Assembly (NCBI GenBank): GCA_026706815.1
Contig: JAPOYA010000026.1
Span: 1-64,000, forward strand
DNA length: 64,000 bases
Reading direction: 5' to 3'
Origin: Acidimicrobiaceae bacterium
GTDB taxonomy: Bacteria; Actinomycetota; Acidimicrobiia; Acidimicrobiales; Aldehydirespiratoraceae
Shown: positions 42,765 through 51,136 of the stretch, in pieces
Layout of the letters: each line of letters opens with the position of its first letter
How positions within the stretch are numbered: position 1 is the stretch's first letter
The notes under the pieces: generated by a model
Database searches by the model: none
What the model saw: the letters and a program-made list of their open reading frames with translations, nothing else
Told to the model about the DNA's origin: nothing
Made by a program: the position numbers and the translations under genes

Positions 42765-42796
42765 GATCGCCGCTGGCTGACCGCCGAGCGGCGATC
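42765..42796. repeat. Inverted repeat downstream of the CoA-transferase gene
   Basis: GATCGCCGCT and AGCGGCGATC are exact 10-bp inverted copies with a 12-base loop. They lie 22 bases beyond the stop of the minus-strand CoA-transferase gene. There is no T run. It could be a T-less terminator or mRNA 3'-end protector. The roughly 390 bp from 42430 to 42817 otherwise holds no supported gene. Confidence 0.5.
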
Positions 42797-42817
42797 CGGT
42801 CAGAGCAGGCGTGTTCT

Positions 42818-44098
42818 CTAGCCGAAGGCGCCGGCGGTTCGCAGTGCGGCGATTTCGGAGGGGGATTTGCCGAGAACTGTGATCATGACATCGTCGTTGT
42901 GCTGCCCGACGGTGGGCGCCATGGTAGGGCACGGCAGTGCTTCACCATCGACGAACACCGGCAGCGGCAACTGCTCGCAGCCGAGGGCCTCGGTCGGGAA
43001 GAAACCCATCCGAGCCTGGAACTGCGGGTCGTCGCCTATGTTGGCCGGGGTGTTCACCGGAGCAATCGTCGTGTTGTGCTCGTTGGCGAAGTCGAGCCAC
43101 TCCTCACTGTTGCGAGTTCGAAAGATCTGTTGGAGCTCGCGCTGCAGTTCGGTGTTGCCGCGAGCGTGGTCGGCATAGGTTGATCCAGGCCAACGCTCGA
43201 ACAGGTCCATACGCTCGACTCCCTCGCAGAAGTTCTTCCAGAATGCCTGTTCAGAAGCCATAAAGAGGACATGGCCGTCGCTAGATTCGTACATCTGGTA
43301 GCGGACCCCCTCCCACATGCCTGCCAGGCCGGCCGGGCGGCGCGCATAGTCGTCGGCTGGATTTCCCGTCACTTCGTCCTCGGGGCGAAGATACGCCCGC
43401 TCGGACTCGATCCGGTACCAGTCCATGTAGGCGGCCGCGTCGGATTGGGCCATCTCCATAGAGCAGCCCTCACCGGACTCGCGCGCAGAGATGATTCCTG
43501 CGAGTATTGCCATGGCAGCCACCATGGGACCGACATTGATCCCCACATTGGGCATCGTCGGCGGTATTCGAGTGAAGCCCTCGTCGTCGATGACCGGCTG
43601 GACAATGCCGGACCAGGTGTCGTATGCGATGCCGTGGCTCGGCATGTCTCGATAGGGGCCGGTCGATCCGTAACCCGAGAGAGTGGCGAAAACTATCTTG
43701 GGATTGACCGTTTTGAGGTCTTCGTAGCCGAGGCCCAGTCGGGCCAGCGTGCCGGGTCGCATCGCCTCCAACACCACGTCGGCAGTGGCCACGAGATCGC
43801 GGTAAAGCTGTCTGCCCTCGTCGGTCTTCAAGTTGAGTGCAACACTTCGCTTGCCGCGGTGCGTATGCAAGTGGAGCAACGACACGCCGTTGATGATCGG
43901 CCAGGTCATCTGCCGGATGTAGTCTCCTGCAGGAGACTCGACTTTGATGACGTCGGCCCCGAGGTCCGCTAGGAAGGTGGCCACATGTCCAGGCCCCAGA
44001 AGGCTCGACTCGATCACACGCACGCCCGACAGCAGTCCTGGTTTGTTAGACCCTGGTTTGTTAGACCCTGGTTTGTTAGACCCTGGTTTGTTCGACAT
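42818..44098 (-). CDS. Class III CoA-transferase (CaiB/BaiF family)
   Basis: The product has 426 residues. LLSGVRVIESSLLGPGHVATFLADLGADVIKVESPAGDYIRQM is the CaiB-type N-terminus, with LNLKTDEGRQLYRDLVATADVVLEAMRPGTLARLGLGYEDLKTVNPKIVFATLSGYG and the catalytic Asp probably in EMAQSDAAAYMDW. It moves CoA between acyl groups; substrate unknown. The N-terminus carries four SNKPG repeats, encoded by a 15-bp tandem repeat, before the conserved sequence starts. Divergent from the cystathionine beta-synthase gene. Confidence 0.9.
   Translation of the reverse strand: MSNKPGSNKPGSNKPGSNKPGLLSGVRVIESSLLGPGHVATFLADLGADVIKVESPAGDYIRQMTWPIINGVSLLHLHTHRGKRSVALNLKTDEGRQLYRDLVATADVVLEAMRPGTLARLGLGYEDLKTVNPKIVFATLSGYGSTGPYRDMPSHGIAYDTWSGIVQPVIDDEGFTRIPPTMPNVGINVGPMVAAMAILAGIISARESGEGCSMEMAQSDAAAYMDWYRIESERAYLRPEDEVTGNPADDYARRPAGLAGMWEGVRYQMYESSDGHVLFMASEQAFWKNFCEGVERMDLFERWPGSTYADHARGNTELQRELQQIFRTRNSEEWLDFANEHNTTIAPVNTPANIGDDPQFQARMGFFPTEALGCEQLPLPVFVDGEALPCPTMAPTVGQHNDDVMITVLGKSPSEIAALRTAGAFG
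44041..44095 (-). repeat. 15-bp coding tandem repeat (SNKPG)n
   Basis: The unit GTTTGTTAGACCCTG (plus strand) is present as three exact copies and a variant fourth, all in frame. They encode SNKPG repeats directly after the start of the CoA-transferase. Unit length is a multiple of three, so changes in copy number keep the frame. Confidence 0.85.
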
Positions 44099-44232
44099 TC
44101 GGTATCTCTTCCTGTTGGCAAGCGATCAGAAACTATCGTGAAGGTGCTCAAGGGGCATACGCTGGTGCGGGCTGCCGGCACCGAGAGTTTGATGCCGCGA
44201 TAGGGCCACTGTCACGAATTCAAGGGACTGCG

Positions 44233-45609
44233 ATGGACATTCACGATTCAGTGCTTGACTTGGTCGGCAATACCCCGTTGGTCAAGCTTCGACGCATAAG
44301 CGAAAGCCTGCCGTGTCCGGTGGTGGCGAAAATCGAAGCCGTCAACCCGGGAGGCAGTTCCAAGGACAGACCCGCGATCGCCATGATCGATGCCGCCGAG
44401 GAAGCGGGGCTGCTCAAGGTGGGCGGCACCATCGTCGAGCCGACTTCGGGCAACACGGGGATCGGTTTGGCGATCGTCGCGGCCCAGCGCGGGTATCGCT
44501 GTATTTTTGTTGTGACCAGCAAGGTGGGGGCCGAGAAAGTCGATCTGCTCCGTGCCTACGGTGCTGAGGTCGTGGTCTGTCCGGTTGCTGTTGCCCCTGA
44601 AGACCCGGCCTCGTATTACTCGACAGCCGAGCGGTTGGTGAAGGAGATCCCCGGCGCGTTTCGGCCCAACCAGTACCACAATCTCGCCAACCCGCAGGCC
44701 CACTTCGACACGACGGGTCCCGAGTTGTGGAGTCAGACCGAGGGGAGGATCACCCATTTCGTGGCGGGTGCGGGGACCGGCGGCACGCTCACGGGCGTCG
44801 GCAGATACCTGAAGGGCAAGAATCCCGAGGTGCAGATAATCGCCGCGGATCCAGAGGGGTCGGTATATTCGGGAGGCAGCGGCCGGCCGTATCTTGTTGA
44901 GGGGATCGGCGAGGATTTCTTCCCCGACACCTACGACATGTCGATAGTCGACCGCACCATCGCGGTGAGCGACCGGGATTCCTTTCTCACTGCTCGTGAG
45001 GTGACCGAGTCGGAGGGCCTGCTGATCGGAGGGTCTTGCGGCACGGCGGTCAACGCCGCGGTGCAGGCCGCCCGCGAATGCGGGCCCGACGATCTGGTGG
45101 TTGTGCTGCTTCCCGACAACGGTCGACTCTATTTGAGCACGGTCTTCAACGATGAGTGGATGGCCGGTTTCGGGTTCTTGCGAGGCTCGGGGCCGGTGGT
45201 GGCCGATGTGCTCGACTCACGCCGAGGAGACGTCCCGGACTTGCTGTATGTGCAACCCGGCGCAACCGTGCGCGAGGCGGTGCAGATGATGAGCGACCAT
45301 GGAGTGTCACAGTTGCCTGTGGCCAAGGGTGAGATGCCGTTGGCCAACGCGGAGGTCATGGGCTCAGTCAGTGAGTTGCGCATCATGGATCTGGCGTTCG
45401 ACAACGATTCGGTGCTGGACAAGACAGTCGAGGACGTCATGGGTTCCAAGCTGCGCACCGTCGGCTCGGGGCAACCGATCGCTCTGGCGGTCGAAATGCT
45501 GGAGTCGTGCTCGGCCCTGTTGGTGCTCGACGGCGGTCGCCCGCGCGCGGTGGTCTCCTCGAGTGACGTGTTGTCGTTCCTTTCGAAAGGTGCCTCTCTT
45601 GGCCGATGA
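44233..45609 (+). CDS. cbs: Cystathionine beta-synthase with CBS domain pair
   Basis: The product has 458 residues. The PLP fold-type II domain (1-320) reads MDIHDSVLDLVGNTPLVKLRRI, VNPGGSSKDRPAIAMI (PLP Lys), EPTSGNTGIGLAIVAAQRGYRCIFVV, GAGTGGTLTGVGRYLKGKNPEVQIIA and IGGSCGTAVNAAVQAA. Two CBS motifs fill 335-455 (VREAVQMMSDHGVSQLPV and ALAVEMLESCSALLVLDGGRPRAVVSSSDVL); these may bind AMP-type ligands. It condenses serine (or an acetylserine) with homocysteine in reverse transsulfuration. It overlaps the next gene, the lyase step. Confidence 0.92.
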   Translation: MDIHDSVLDLVGNTPLVKLRRISESLPCPVVAKIEAVNPGGSSKDRPAIAMIDAAEEAGLLKVGGTIVEPTSGNTGIGLAIVAAQRGYRCIFVVTSKVGAEKVDLLRAYGAEVVVCPVAVAPEDPASYYSTAERLVKEIPGAFRPNQYHNLANPQAHFDTTGPELWSQTEGRITHFVAGAGTGGTLTGVGRYLKGKNPEVQIIAADPEGSVYSGGSGRPYLVEGIGEDFFPDTYDMSIVDRTIAVSDRDSFLTAREVTESEGLLIGGSCGTAVNAAVQAARECGPDDLVVVLLPDNGRLYLSTVFNDEWMAGFGFLRGSGPVVADVLDSRRGDVPDLLYVQPGATVREAVQMMSDHGVSQLPVAKGEMPLANAEVMGSVSELRIMDLAFDNDSVLDKTVEDVMGSKLRTVGSGQPIALAVEMLESCSALLVLDGGRPRAVVSSSDVLSFLSKGASLGR

Positions 45610-46765
45610 TATTTTTGCCGACGCGAACGCCTGGGGTTTCGAGACCCGGGCTATCAGGGCAGGGCAGCCCCACGATGTGAGCAGCGGTGCTGTGGTCACC
45701 CCGATCTCGCTGGCCACGACCTTTGTCCAAGAGGAGGTGGGGGTCAATCGGGGCTATTTGTATGCCCGCGTCTCCAATCCGACTCGAACCGCGCTGCAGG
45801 ACTGCCTGGCCTCGCTCGAAGGCGCCAGTCACGGATTGGCTTTCGCTTCTGGAATGGCAGCCGAAGACACCTTCTTGCGCACTTTGGCGCCGGGCGACCA
45901 CATTGTGTTGGGTGACGACGCTTACGGCGGGACGTTCCGTCTGATCGCCCATGTGCTGGCGCCGATGGGCATCACCTGGTCCGCGGTCGATTTGACCGAT
46001 GTGGACGAGCTGCGTGAGGCGATGCCGTCGTCGACGAAGGTGGTGTGGGTGGAGACCCCGACCAATCCCTCGCTTACGGTGATCGACATAGCCGCGGTCG
46101 CTGAGGCTGCCCACAGCGTTGGCGCCCGGCTAGTCGTCGACAACACCTTCGCTACGCCCTATCTGCAACAGCCCCTGAGCCTCGGGGCCGATGTGGTGGT
46201 CCACTCGACCACCAAGTACTGCGGCGGCCACTCAGATGTGGTCGGCGGGTTCTTGGCGTTGAACGACGCCGAGCTCGCCGAAGAACTCGAGTTCTTGCAG
46301 AAGGCGGTGGGCGCGGTCGGCAGCCCGTTCGACAACTACCTCACGTTGCGCGGGCTGAAGACGCTGGCCGTTCGCATGGATCGCCACTGCGACAGCGCCC
46401 GCGCGGTGGCGGAGTTCTTGAACAGCAGGCCTGAAGTGGTTGAGGTGTTCTTCCCGGGCCTTGCGGGGCATCCTGGCCATGAGATCGCGGTCCGCCAGAT
46501 GAAGGACTTCGGCGGGATGGTGTCGTTTCGGGTTGCCGGAGGCGTCGGTCCTGCGATGCGCCTGGCAGCAAGCACTCAGGTGTTCGTCCTGGCCGAGTCG
46601 CTCGGCGCGGTCGAGTCGCTGATCGAGCATCCCGGGGCGATGACCCATGCTTCGGCGGCGGGTTCTCCGCTGGAAGTCTCAGATGACCTGATCAGGCTCA
46701 GCGTCGGCTTGGAAGCCATCGACGACCTGATAGCGGATCTCGCGCAGGCATTCGACCGGCTGTAA
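45599..46765 (+). CDS. Cystathionine gamma-lyase/synthase (Cys/Met metabolism PLP enzyme)
   Basis: The product is about 388 residues from TTG 45599 (GAAAGG 8 bases before); GTG 45590 is also possible. It has FETRAIRAGQPHDVSSGAVVTPISLATTFVQ, YARVSNPTRTALQDCLASLEGASHGLAFASGMAA, VWVETPTNPSLTVIDIAAVAEAAH, the PLP Lys in DVVVHSTTKYCGGHSDVVGG, and the C-terminal QVFVLAESLGAVESLIEHPGAMTHAS. Because cbs overlaps it upstream, a gamma-lyase role (cystathionine to cysteine) is more likely than synthase. Confidence 0.9.
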   Translation: MADDIFADANAWGFETRAIRAGQPHDVSSGAVVTPISLATTFVQEEVGVNRGYLYARVSNPTRTALQDCLASLEGASHGLAFASGMAAEDTFLRTLAPGDHIVLGDDAYGGTFRLIAHVLAPMGITWSAVDLTDVDELREAMPSSTKVVWVETPTNPSLTVIDIAAVAEAAHSVGARLVVDNTFATPYLQQPLSLGADVVVHSTTKYCGGHSDVVGGFLALNDAELAEELEFLQKAVGAVGSPFDNYLTLRGLKTLAVRMDRHCDSARAVAEFLNSRPEVVEVFFPGLAGHPGHEIAVRQMKDFGGMVSFRVAGGVGPAMRLAASTQVFVLAESLGAVESLIEHPGAMTHASAAGSPLEVSDDLIRLSVGLEAIDDLIADLAQAFDRL

Positions 46766-46805
46766 CTCCATCGTTGAAACCGACAGGTACAGCCAAATCC
46801 GCGGG

Positions 46806-47726
46806 TCAGGTCTGCAGCGGCATCGCCAACTGCGCGAGAGCGTCGAGTTCACGGCGCCAATCGGCTGGTTCGGTGAATGGGAACAACACGAATTTCGAGG
46901 CGCCAACGGCGATGTACTCGTTGAGCAACTCCGCTATCCGTTTGTGCGAGGTGGCCACGATTTCGCGCGGGTCGGTGCCTGGCATGCGGCTGGCCACCAG
47001 TTGACTCACAGAATCGGGAATGCCGGTTTCTCCGCGGTTCGGAGGTTCGGGAAGGTAGGGGATCAGGATGCCGTAATGCTCGGGGTCCATCGACCGGCCC
47101 GCGGCCCGGGCTGCTTCTTCGATGACCGTAATCGACTCTGCGGCCAGTTCCGGTGTGGTGAAGGAGCCGAGCCAGCCATCGGCGAGACGACCTGCGCGGC
47201 GAAGTTCCGAGGGCGCTCGGCCGCCGAGCCACACCTCGAATGGCTGCTGGATCGGCTTGGGAAGGACCCGTGCGCCGCGCAGCGAGAAACGCTCGCCGTC
47301 GTGGTCGACTTCGTCTTCGGACCAGAGGCGGCGCATCAGCGGCATTGCCTCGTTCAGCCACGGAGCGCGCTGCATGCGCTCGACGCCGAATGCCTGGTGC
47401 TCGGCGGCGTTGGCGATGCCAAGCCCGAACGCCGGGAGGCAACGCCCACCAGATATCACATCCAGACTGGCCAACATCTTGGCCATCAGCACCGGGTTGC
47501 GGCCCGGAAGCACCGAAACGGCGGGCCCGAACTTCAACCGGGAGCTGCGCCCTGCGACGAATCCCATCGCTGCTATCGGATCGAGTTGTGGACTGTTCAC
47601 ACGCTCCGGAAACCACAGAGAATCGAAGCCGAGCCGATCGAGATCGTCGACCACCGTTGCGAGACCGTCAGCCCGACTCAGCAGCTTTGGCACCGCTCCA
47701 ATGCCGTACCCGATTCGTATTTTCAT
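46806..47726 (-). CDS. F420-dependent LLM-class oxidoreductase (TIGR03854-like)
   Basis: The product has 306 residues. MKIRIGYGIGAVPKLLSRADGLATVVDDLDRLGFDSLWFPERVNSPQLDPIAAMGFVAGRSSRLKFGPAVSVLPGRNPVLMAKMLASLDVISGGRCLPAFGLG shows the LLM TIM barrel with a strong match to the MSMEG_3544-type group as I remember it. Predicted to use F420; substrate unknown. Convergent with the transsulfuration operon. Confidence 0.86.
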   Translation of the reverse strand: MKIRIGYGIGAVPKLLSRADGLATVVDDLDRLGFDSLWFPERVNSPQLDPIAAMGFVAGRSSRLKFGPAVSVLPGRNPVLMAKMLASLDVISGGRCLPAFGLGIANAAEHQAFGVERMQRAPWLNEAMPLMRRLWSEDEVDHDGERFSLRGARVLPKPIQQPFEVWLGGRAPSELRRAGRLADGWLGSFTTPELAAESITVIEEAARAAGRSMDPEHYGILIPYLPEPPNRGETGIPDSVSQLVASRMPGTDPREIVATSHKRIAELLNEYIAVGASKFVLFPFTEPADWRRELDALAQLAMPLQT

Positions 47727-48105
47727 CCCCTGAGGTTCGCACGCCCCTTGAGCCGTGGCTAATCGCTGCTTGTGCAGCTCTGGTGGGCGCCGGCTTTGGG
47801 GGCCTCGGTGGAACCGCGCTCCGCTGACTCTCGCGCTCAGGTGAATCTCCGGCGTCCACCTTTGTATTCTCAGCCGACGCTCCCTTGGAAGATGCGTTCT
47901 CGATGCCAGCTCAAGTAGGAGTCGCTCGGAGCCTGCCCCGTTCGTGCAGGTACAACGTGGGATTCAGCGCTGGTCCGAAGTATCGGTCGACACCAGGGTC
48001 GGTGTGCATGCTGGTTACCAACTCCGGTGCCCGATGTACTCTGAGTCCGCCGTTGACTGTGATTAGACCTGTGTCGAAAGCAGCATCATGGGTTGGACAG
48101 GAGCT
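47727..48105. other. Intergenic region without a supported gene
   Basis: The interval is 379 bp. Plus-strand frame 47735-47827 reads EPWLIAACAALVGAGFGGLGGTALR, a small helix-like sequence, but it has no start codon after the LLM gene and may be a fragment. The ORF 47885-48175 (+) has no protein-like features and overlaps the TOPRIM gene in antisense. Base composition drops towards 48 kb, marking the edge of the ATPase/TOPRIM insert. Confidence 0.35.
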
Positions 48106-48720
48106 TCATTCGAAAGTTCTCCTGAGCCAATCTGCGAAAATTAGTGCAGGTGGTTGGTTTGCGTCCAAGTCTTGAGTCTTGATGGCTAATCCCATCTGCC
48201 GCGGGTCTTCCCGTGTTGCCAGCCATGCGGCGAGTATCGCCCTCGATCTCTTCTTCTGCTTGAATTTGCGATCCTTCGTTGGTATGTCGTCAATGTAATC
48301 TTTCGCCCTAGGCCAGACAGGGTCTTCATCCGGTACCAAATTTGAGACAAAGTCTTCAAGTTCCCCCTCGGACTGATTGTCGGGCATCAACCAGATTCCG
48401 ACACGGGGAGGGCCTTCGATTATCGTTCCCGCCGCGTCTATTGCGGCTGGAGCGTCTATCCCTGCCGAGTACAATATTCCCGTTATGGAGTCCCATCGTG
48501 CTTCTGGGTTTTCGTTGCCGTCGACCATTATTCCGAGTGCGATGCGTCCTGACACCTTCAATTCGGCTGGGATCGAATCAGCCAATTTGGATATGCTCTC
48601 TTTCTCAGTGATCTCAAATTCGGGAATCTGCTGATGCTGACCGCGAAGGTGGATCACGACGTGTTTGTCGTCTCGGCCTTCTACGAGCAGAAGGCGCGCC
48701 GCCGGTGAGTCTTCGGACAA
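48106..48720 (-). CDS. TOPRIM-like protein (DUF3226/DUF4435-type), effector of ATPase pair
   Basis: The product has 204 residues. It begins with the TOPRIM-type glutamate, ARLLLVEGRDDKHVVIHL, followed by GRIALGIMVDGNENPEARWDSI (the D-x-N/D pair region) and IWLMPDNQSEGELEDFVSNLV. Similar proteins (DUF3226) accompany AAA ATPases; in the PARIS and OLD-type systems the TOPRIM part is a nuclease activated in phage defence. TTG 48720 lies 4 bases after the ATPase stop, so the two are translated together. Base composition is lower in GC than the neighbours, suggesting transfer. Confidence 0.75.
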   Translation of the reverse strand: MSEDSPAARLLLVEGRDDKHVVIHLRGQHQQIPEFEITEKESISKLADSIPAELKVSGRIALGIMVDGNENPEARWDSITGILYSAGIDAPAAIDAAGTIIEGPPRVGIWLMPDNQSEGELEDFVSNLVPDEDPVWPRAKDYIDDIPTKDRKFKQKKRSRAILAAWLATREDPRQMGLAIKTQDLDANQPPALIFADWLRRTFE

Positions 48721-48724
48721 ACGA

Positions 48725-49876
48725 CTACCGCACTTCGATCCGCTGCTCAGCAGCTACCGCGAGATCGGATTCGGTGTACTCGACTGCTCTGAGACCGTCC
48801 TCATCCTCTTCTAGGCGGACTAGGACGCCTTCAACATCGTCAAGTTCGCACGCCGCCCGCGCGAAACCCGCTACACAATCCCAACTATGGGTGGTTGCTA
48901 GCACCTGAACGTTGTTTCGTTGCGCTGTTCTGAGGAGCAGTCTCCAGAAGTCCCTTTGGGCCGTGTGGTGAATCCCGTTCTCGGCTTCGTCGATCACCAA
49001 GAAGCCGTTTTGACTGTTTGCAAGTGCCAAGGCGACCCCAAAAATGCGAACTGCTCCGTCGCCAAGACTCTTCAACGGGACAGGGCTACCTTGGCCAGCG
49101 AACTTAACGATCACTCGCTGGCTTTGTCTCATCCGTTGAGCCGATCCAACAATTGCAATTCGCTCTATTCCATCCTGGAGGAGCTGTAGAGCTTCTGTCG
49201 CGCGGTCTTCCTCTTCGGTCAAAGCTACGTTACTCCAGAGGCCTGCCAGTTCCTGCGTGTGCATCAACCCGGGCCCCAGAGTCTGGCAGTTGGTTGGTTC
49301 TGGCCAACCTTCCGTTGCCCATCTGTTCCATATTCTCCGAGGCGGTCGTCGTCTTGCCTGAGCGCTCTGGAACTCGTCTATGGCGAGCCAAGGTAGGGTG
49401 CGTTCGCTCTCTCGGAATCTGATCTTGAGCGCCCAGACATCATCATCTGTGTTGAAATCAGGAAACAGCTCAGGTTGCTCTTTGGTCCAGACTGAAGGAG
49501 CGAGCAATTGAATCGTGAGCGCTGCATGTTCATTTCTGGGGCCGATTGAGATTGCTGATCCCTGCTCTGGTTCGCGTCCGTAAAATAGTGCCTTGAAATC
49601 TGGAATGATTTCTGGGTCGTCGTCTTCGTCGAGCGCTCCCACGAATTCCTCACACCGCCACAGCATTTCGTCTAGTAGTCTTGAACGCCCCCTTGCTGCA
49701 TAAACGCGTACGGCCTCAAGCACCGTGGTTTTCCCTACTCCGTTTCGCCCGGTGATGAGGGTGACACGGCCCAACCGGGGAATCGTGAGATCTTCGATCC
49801 CGCGGAAATTGGTGATCGAAAGGTCGGGGAGGTGCAATTGATCGGTTGTGGAGTCGTTGGACATGGCACCTGTCAT
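48725..49876 (-). CDS. AAA/ABC-type ATPase (OLD-like), partner of TOPRIM protein
   Basis: The product is up to 383 residues (ATG 49864 is also possible). It has the SMC/RecF-like N-terminus LSITNFRGIEDLTIPRLGRVTLITGRNGVGKTTVLEAVRVY (Walker A GRNGVGKT), a middle insert, the signature-like LKSLGDGAVRIFGVALALANS, Walker B GFLVIDEAENGIHHT, and the switch His in VQVLATTHSWDCV. This is the AAA_21/OLD class. Paired with a TOPRIM gene, it matches the layout of two-gene defence systems (PARIS, Gabija-like), though the exact family cannot be fixed here. It is flanked by metabolic genes rather than a defence island. Confidence 0.8.
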   Translation of the reverse strand: MTGAMSNDSTTDQLHLPDLSITNFRGIEDLTIPRLGRVTLITGRNGVGKTTVLEAVRVYAARGRSRLLDEMLWRCEEFVGALDEDDDPEIIPDFKALFYGREPEQGSAISIGPRNEHAALTIQLLAPSVWTKEQPELFPDFNTDDDVWALKIRFRESERTLPWLAIDEFQSAQARRRPPRRIWNRWATEGWPEPTNCQTLGPGLMHTQELAGLWSNVALTEEEDRATEALQLLQDGIERIAIVGSAQRMRQSQRVIVKFAGQGSPVPLKSLGDGAVRIFGVALALANSQNGFLVIDEAENGIHHTAQRDFWRLLLRTAQRNNVQVLATTHSWDCVAGFARAACELDDVEGVLVRLEEDEDGLRAVEYTESDLAVAAEQRIEVR

Positions 49877-49964
49877 TTAGGGCAACGTGGTGGTGAACGT
49901 GTGCTTTAGTCTTGATTTCGAGAAAACGCTAGCAGGTTCCGCTTCGCTTCTGGCCTCGCCTAAC

Positions 49965-51080
49965 TCAAGGGCGGGGTTCGCGGGGGAGTTTGAGGACTCG
50001 TTCCCCGAGAATATTGCGCATGATGTTCGAGGAGCCGGCCATGATCGTGTAGGCGGGCGCGTATGCGTAGGCCCGGCTGTGATGTGAATCAAGGGTCATC
50101 TCCGGGCCCAGCACCCGAGCCGCGAATTCGGCCACGCGCTGCTGATGCTCGGTGCAGAACGCTTTGGTCGCAGCGCTGAACCCCTGTGGCGCCTGTTTCA
50201 GAACCCCGCGGTAGACAAGCAGACGTCCGAGGCGATAACCGGTCTCGAGCCGGGCGATCTCTTGGCGGACGAGTGGATCGCTGACGTCGGCGATCGACCG
50301 GGCGTGCTCGTACAACGGCCTGTTGGAAACGAGGCGGTCGATTCCTCCTCTCTCATTCTCAAGCTGAGTCATCGTTTGGCGGAAGGCCGCCCCTTCGGCG
50401 CCTACCAGATTCTCGACGGGAACTCGAACGTCGTTGAAGAAGATCTCGCAGAAGTGGGTGTTGCCGACCATGTCGCGGATGGTCCGCACTTCGATGCCGG
50501 GCAGGTCCATCGGCACGATCAACTCGCTGACGCCTTCATGTGGCCGCCCGGTCGAGTCGGTCCGGCAGATCAAATAGCAATAGTCGGCGAGCGCCGCAGC
50601 CGAAGTCCAGATCTTCTGTCCGTTCACCACGAACGTGCCACCTTCTCGTTCAGCCGACGTCTTTATGGCGGCGAGGTCGGAGCCGGCATCGGGTTCGCTC
50701 ATGCCGATCGACCATGTCGCAGCGCCCGAGAGCATGTCGGGAAGATATTCCGCCTGTTGGTCGGGCGTGCCGTAGCGGATGAGCGACGGGCCGAATTGTC
50801 GGTCCGCGAACCAACTGGCGGCGATCGGCGCGCCGACCGAGATCAACTCCTCGGACACGATGATCCGCTCGATGGCGGGGCGGTTGCCGCCACCGTGCTC
50901 GACCGGCCAGGTCATGCCGACCCACCCCTCGGCTGCGATGGTCGCGCTGAACTCTTTTGAGAAGCCGTTGATCCAACTGTCGCTGTACACACCGTGGACT
51001 GCGACCCCGGCGGCAGCCACCGCTCGGGCCTTCTCTCTCAGAGACTCAAGTTCTGGAGTCAGGCGAAAATCAAGGCTCAT
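49965..51080 (-). CDS. Acyl-CoA dehydrogenase family protein
   Basis: The product is about 371 residues from ATG 51080 (MSLDFRLTPELESLREKARAVAAAG). FAD-binding features: SIGMSEPDAGSDLAAIKTSAEREGGTFVVNGQKIWTSAAALADYCYLICRTD, and EIFFNDVRVPVENLVGAEGAAFRQTMTQLENERGG. The C-terminal helical domain ends SRAYAYAPAYTIMAGSSNIMRNILGERVLKLPREPR, as in long-chain/sterol-type ACADs of actinobacteria. The catalytic Glu is not obvious. The track start at 51356 is a shadow of fumarase. Confidence 0.9.
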   Translation of the reverse strand: MSLDFRLTPELESLREKARAVAAAGVAVHGVYSDSWINGFSKEFSATIAAEGWVGMTWPVEHGGGNRPAIERIIVSEELISVGAPIAASWFADRQFGPSLIRYGTPDQQAEYLPDMLSGAATWSIGMSEPDAGSDLAAIKTSAEREGGTFVVNGQKIWTSAAALADYCYLICRTDSTGRPHEGVSELIVPMDLPGIEVRTIRDMVGNTHFCEIFFNDVRVPVENLVGAEGAAFRQTMTQLENERGGIDRLVSNRPLYEHARSIADVSDPLVRQEIARLETGYRLGRLLVYRGVLKQAPQGFSAATKAFCTEHQQRVAEFAARVLGPEMTLDSHHSRAYAYAPAYTIMAGSSNIMRNILGERVLKLPREPRP

Positions 51081-51136
51081 GATTGCTGAACTGTCCCTTC
51101 CTGGCGACACGAGGCTTCGACCATGGATTCCTTGCG

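Noticed and set aside
47735-47827. Possible small membrane protein EPWLIAACAALVGAGFGGLGG
   Set aside because: There is no usable start codon after the preceding stop and no context; kept only as a note in the gap entry.
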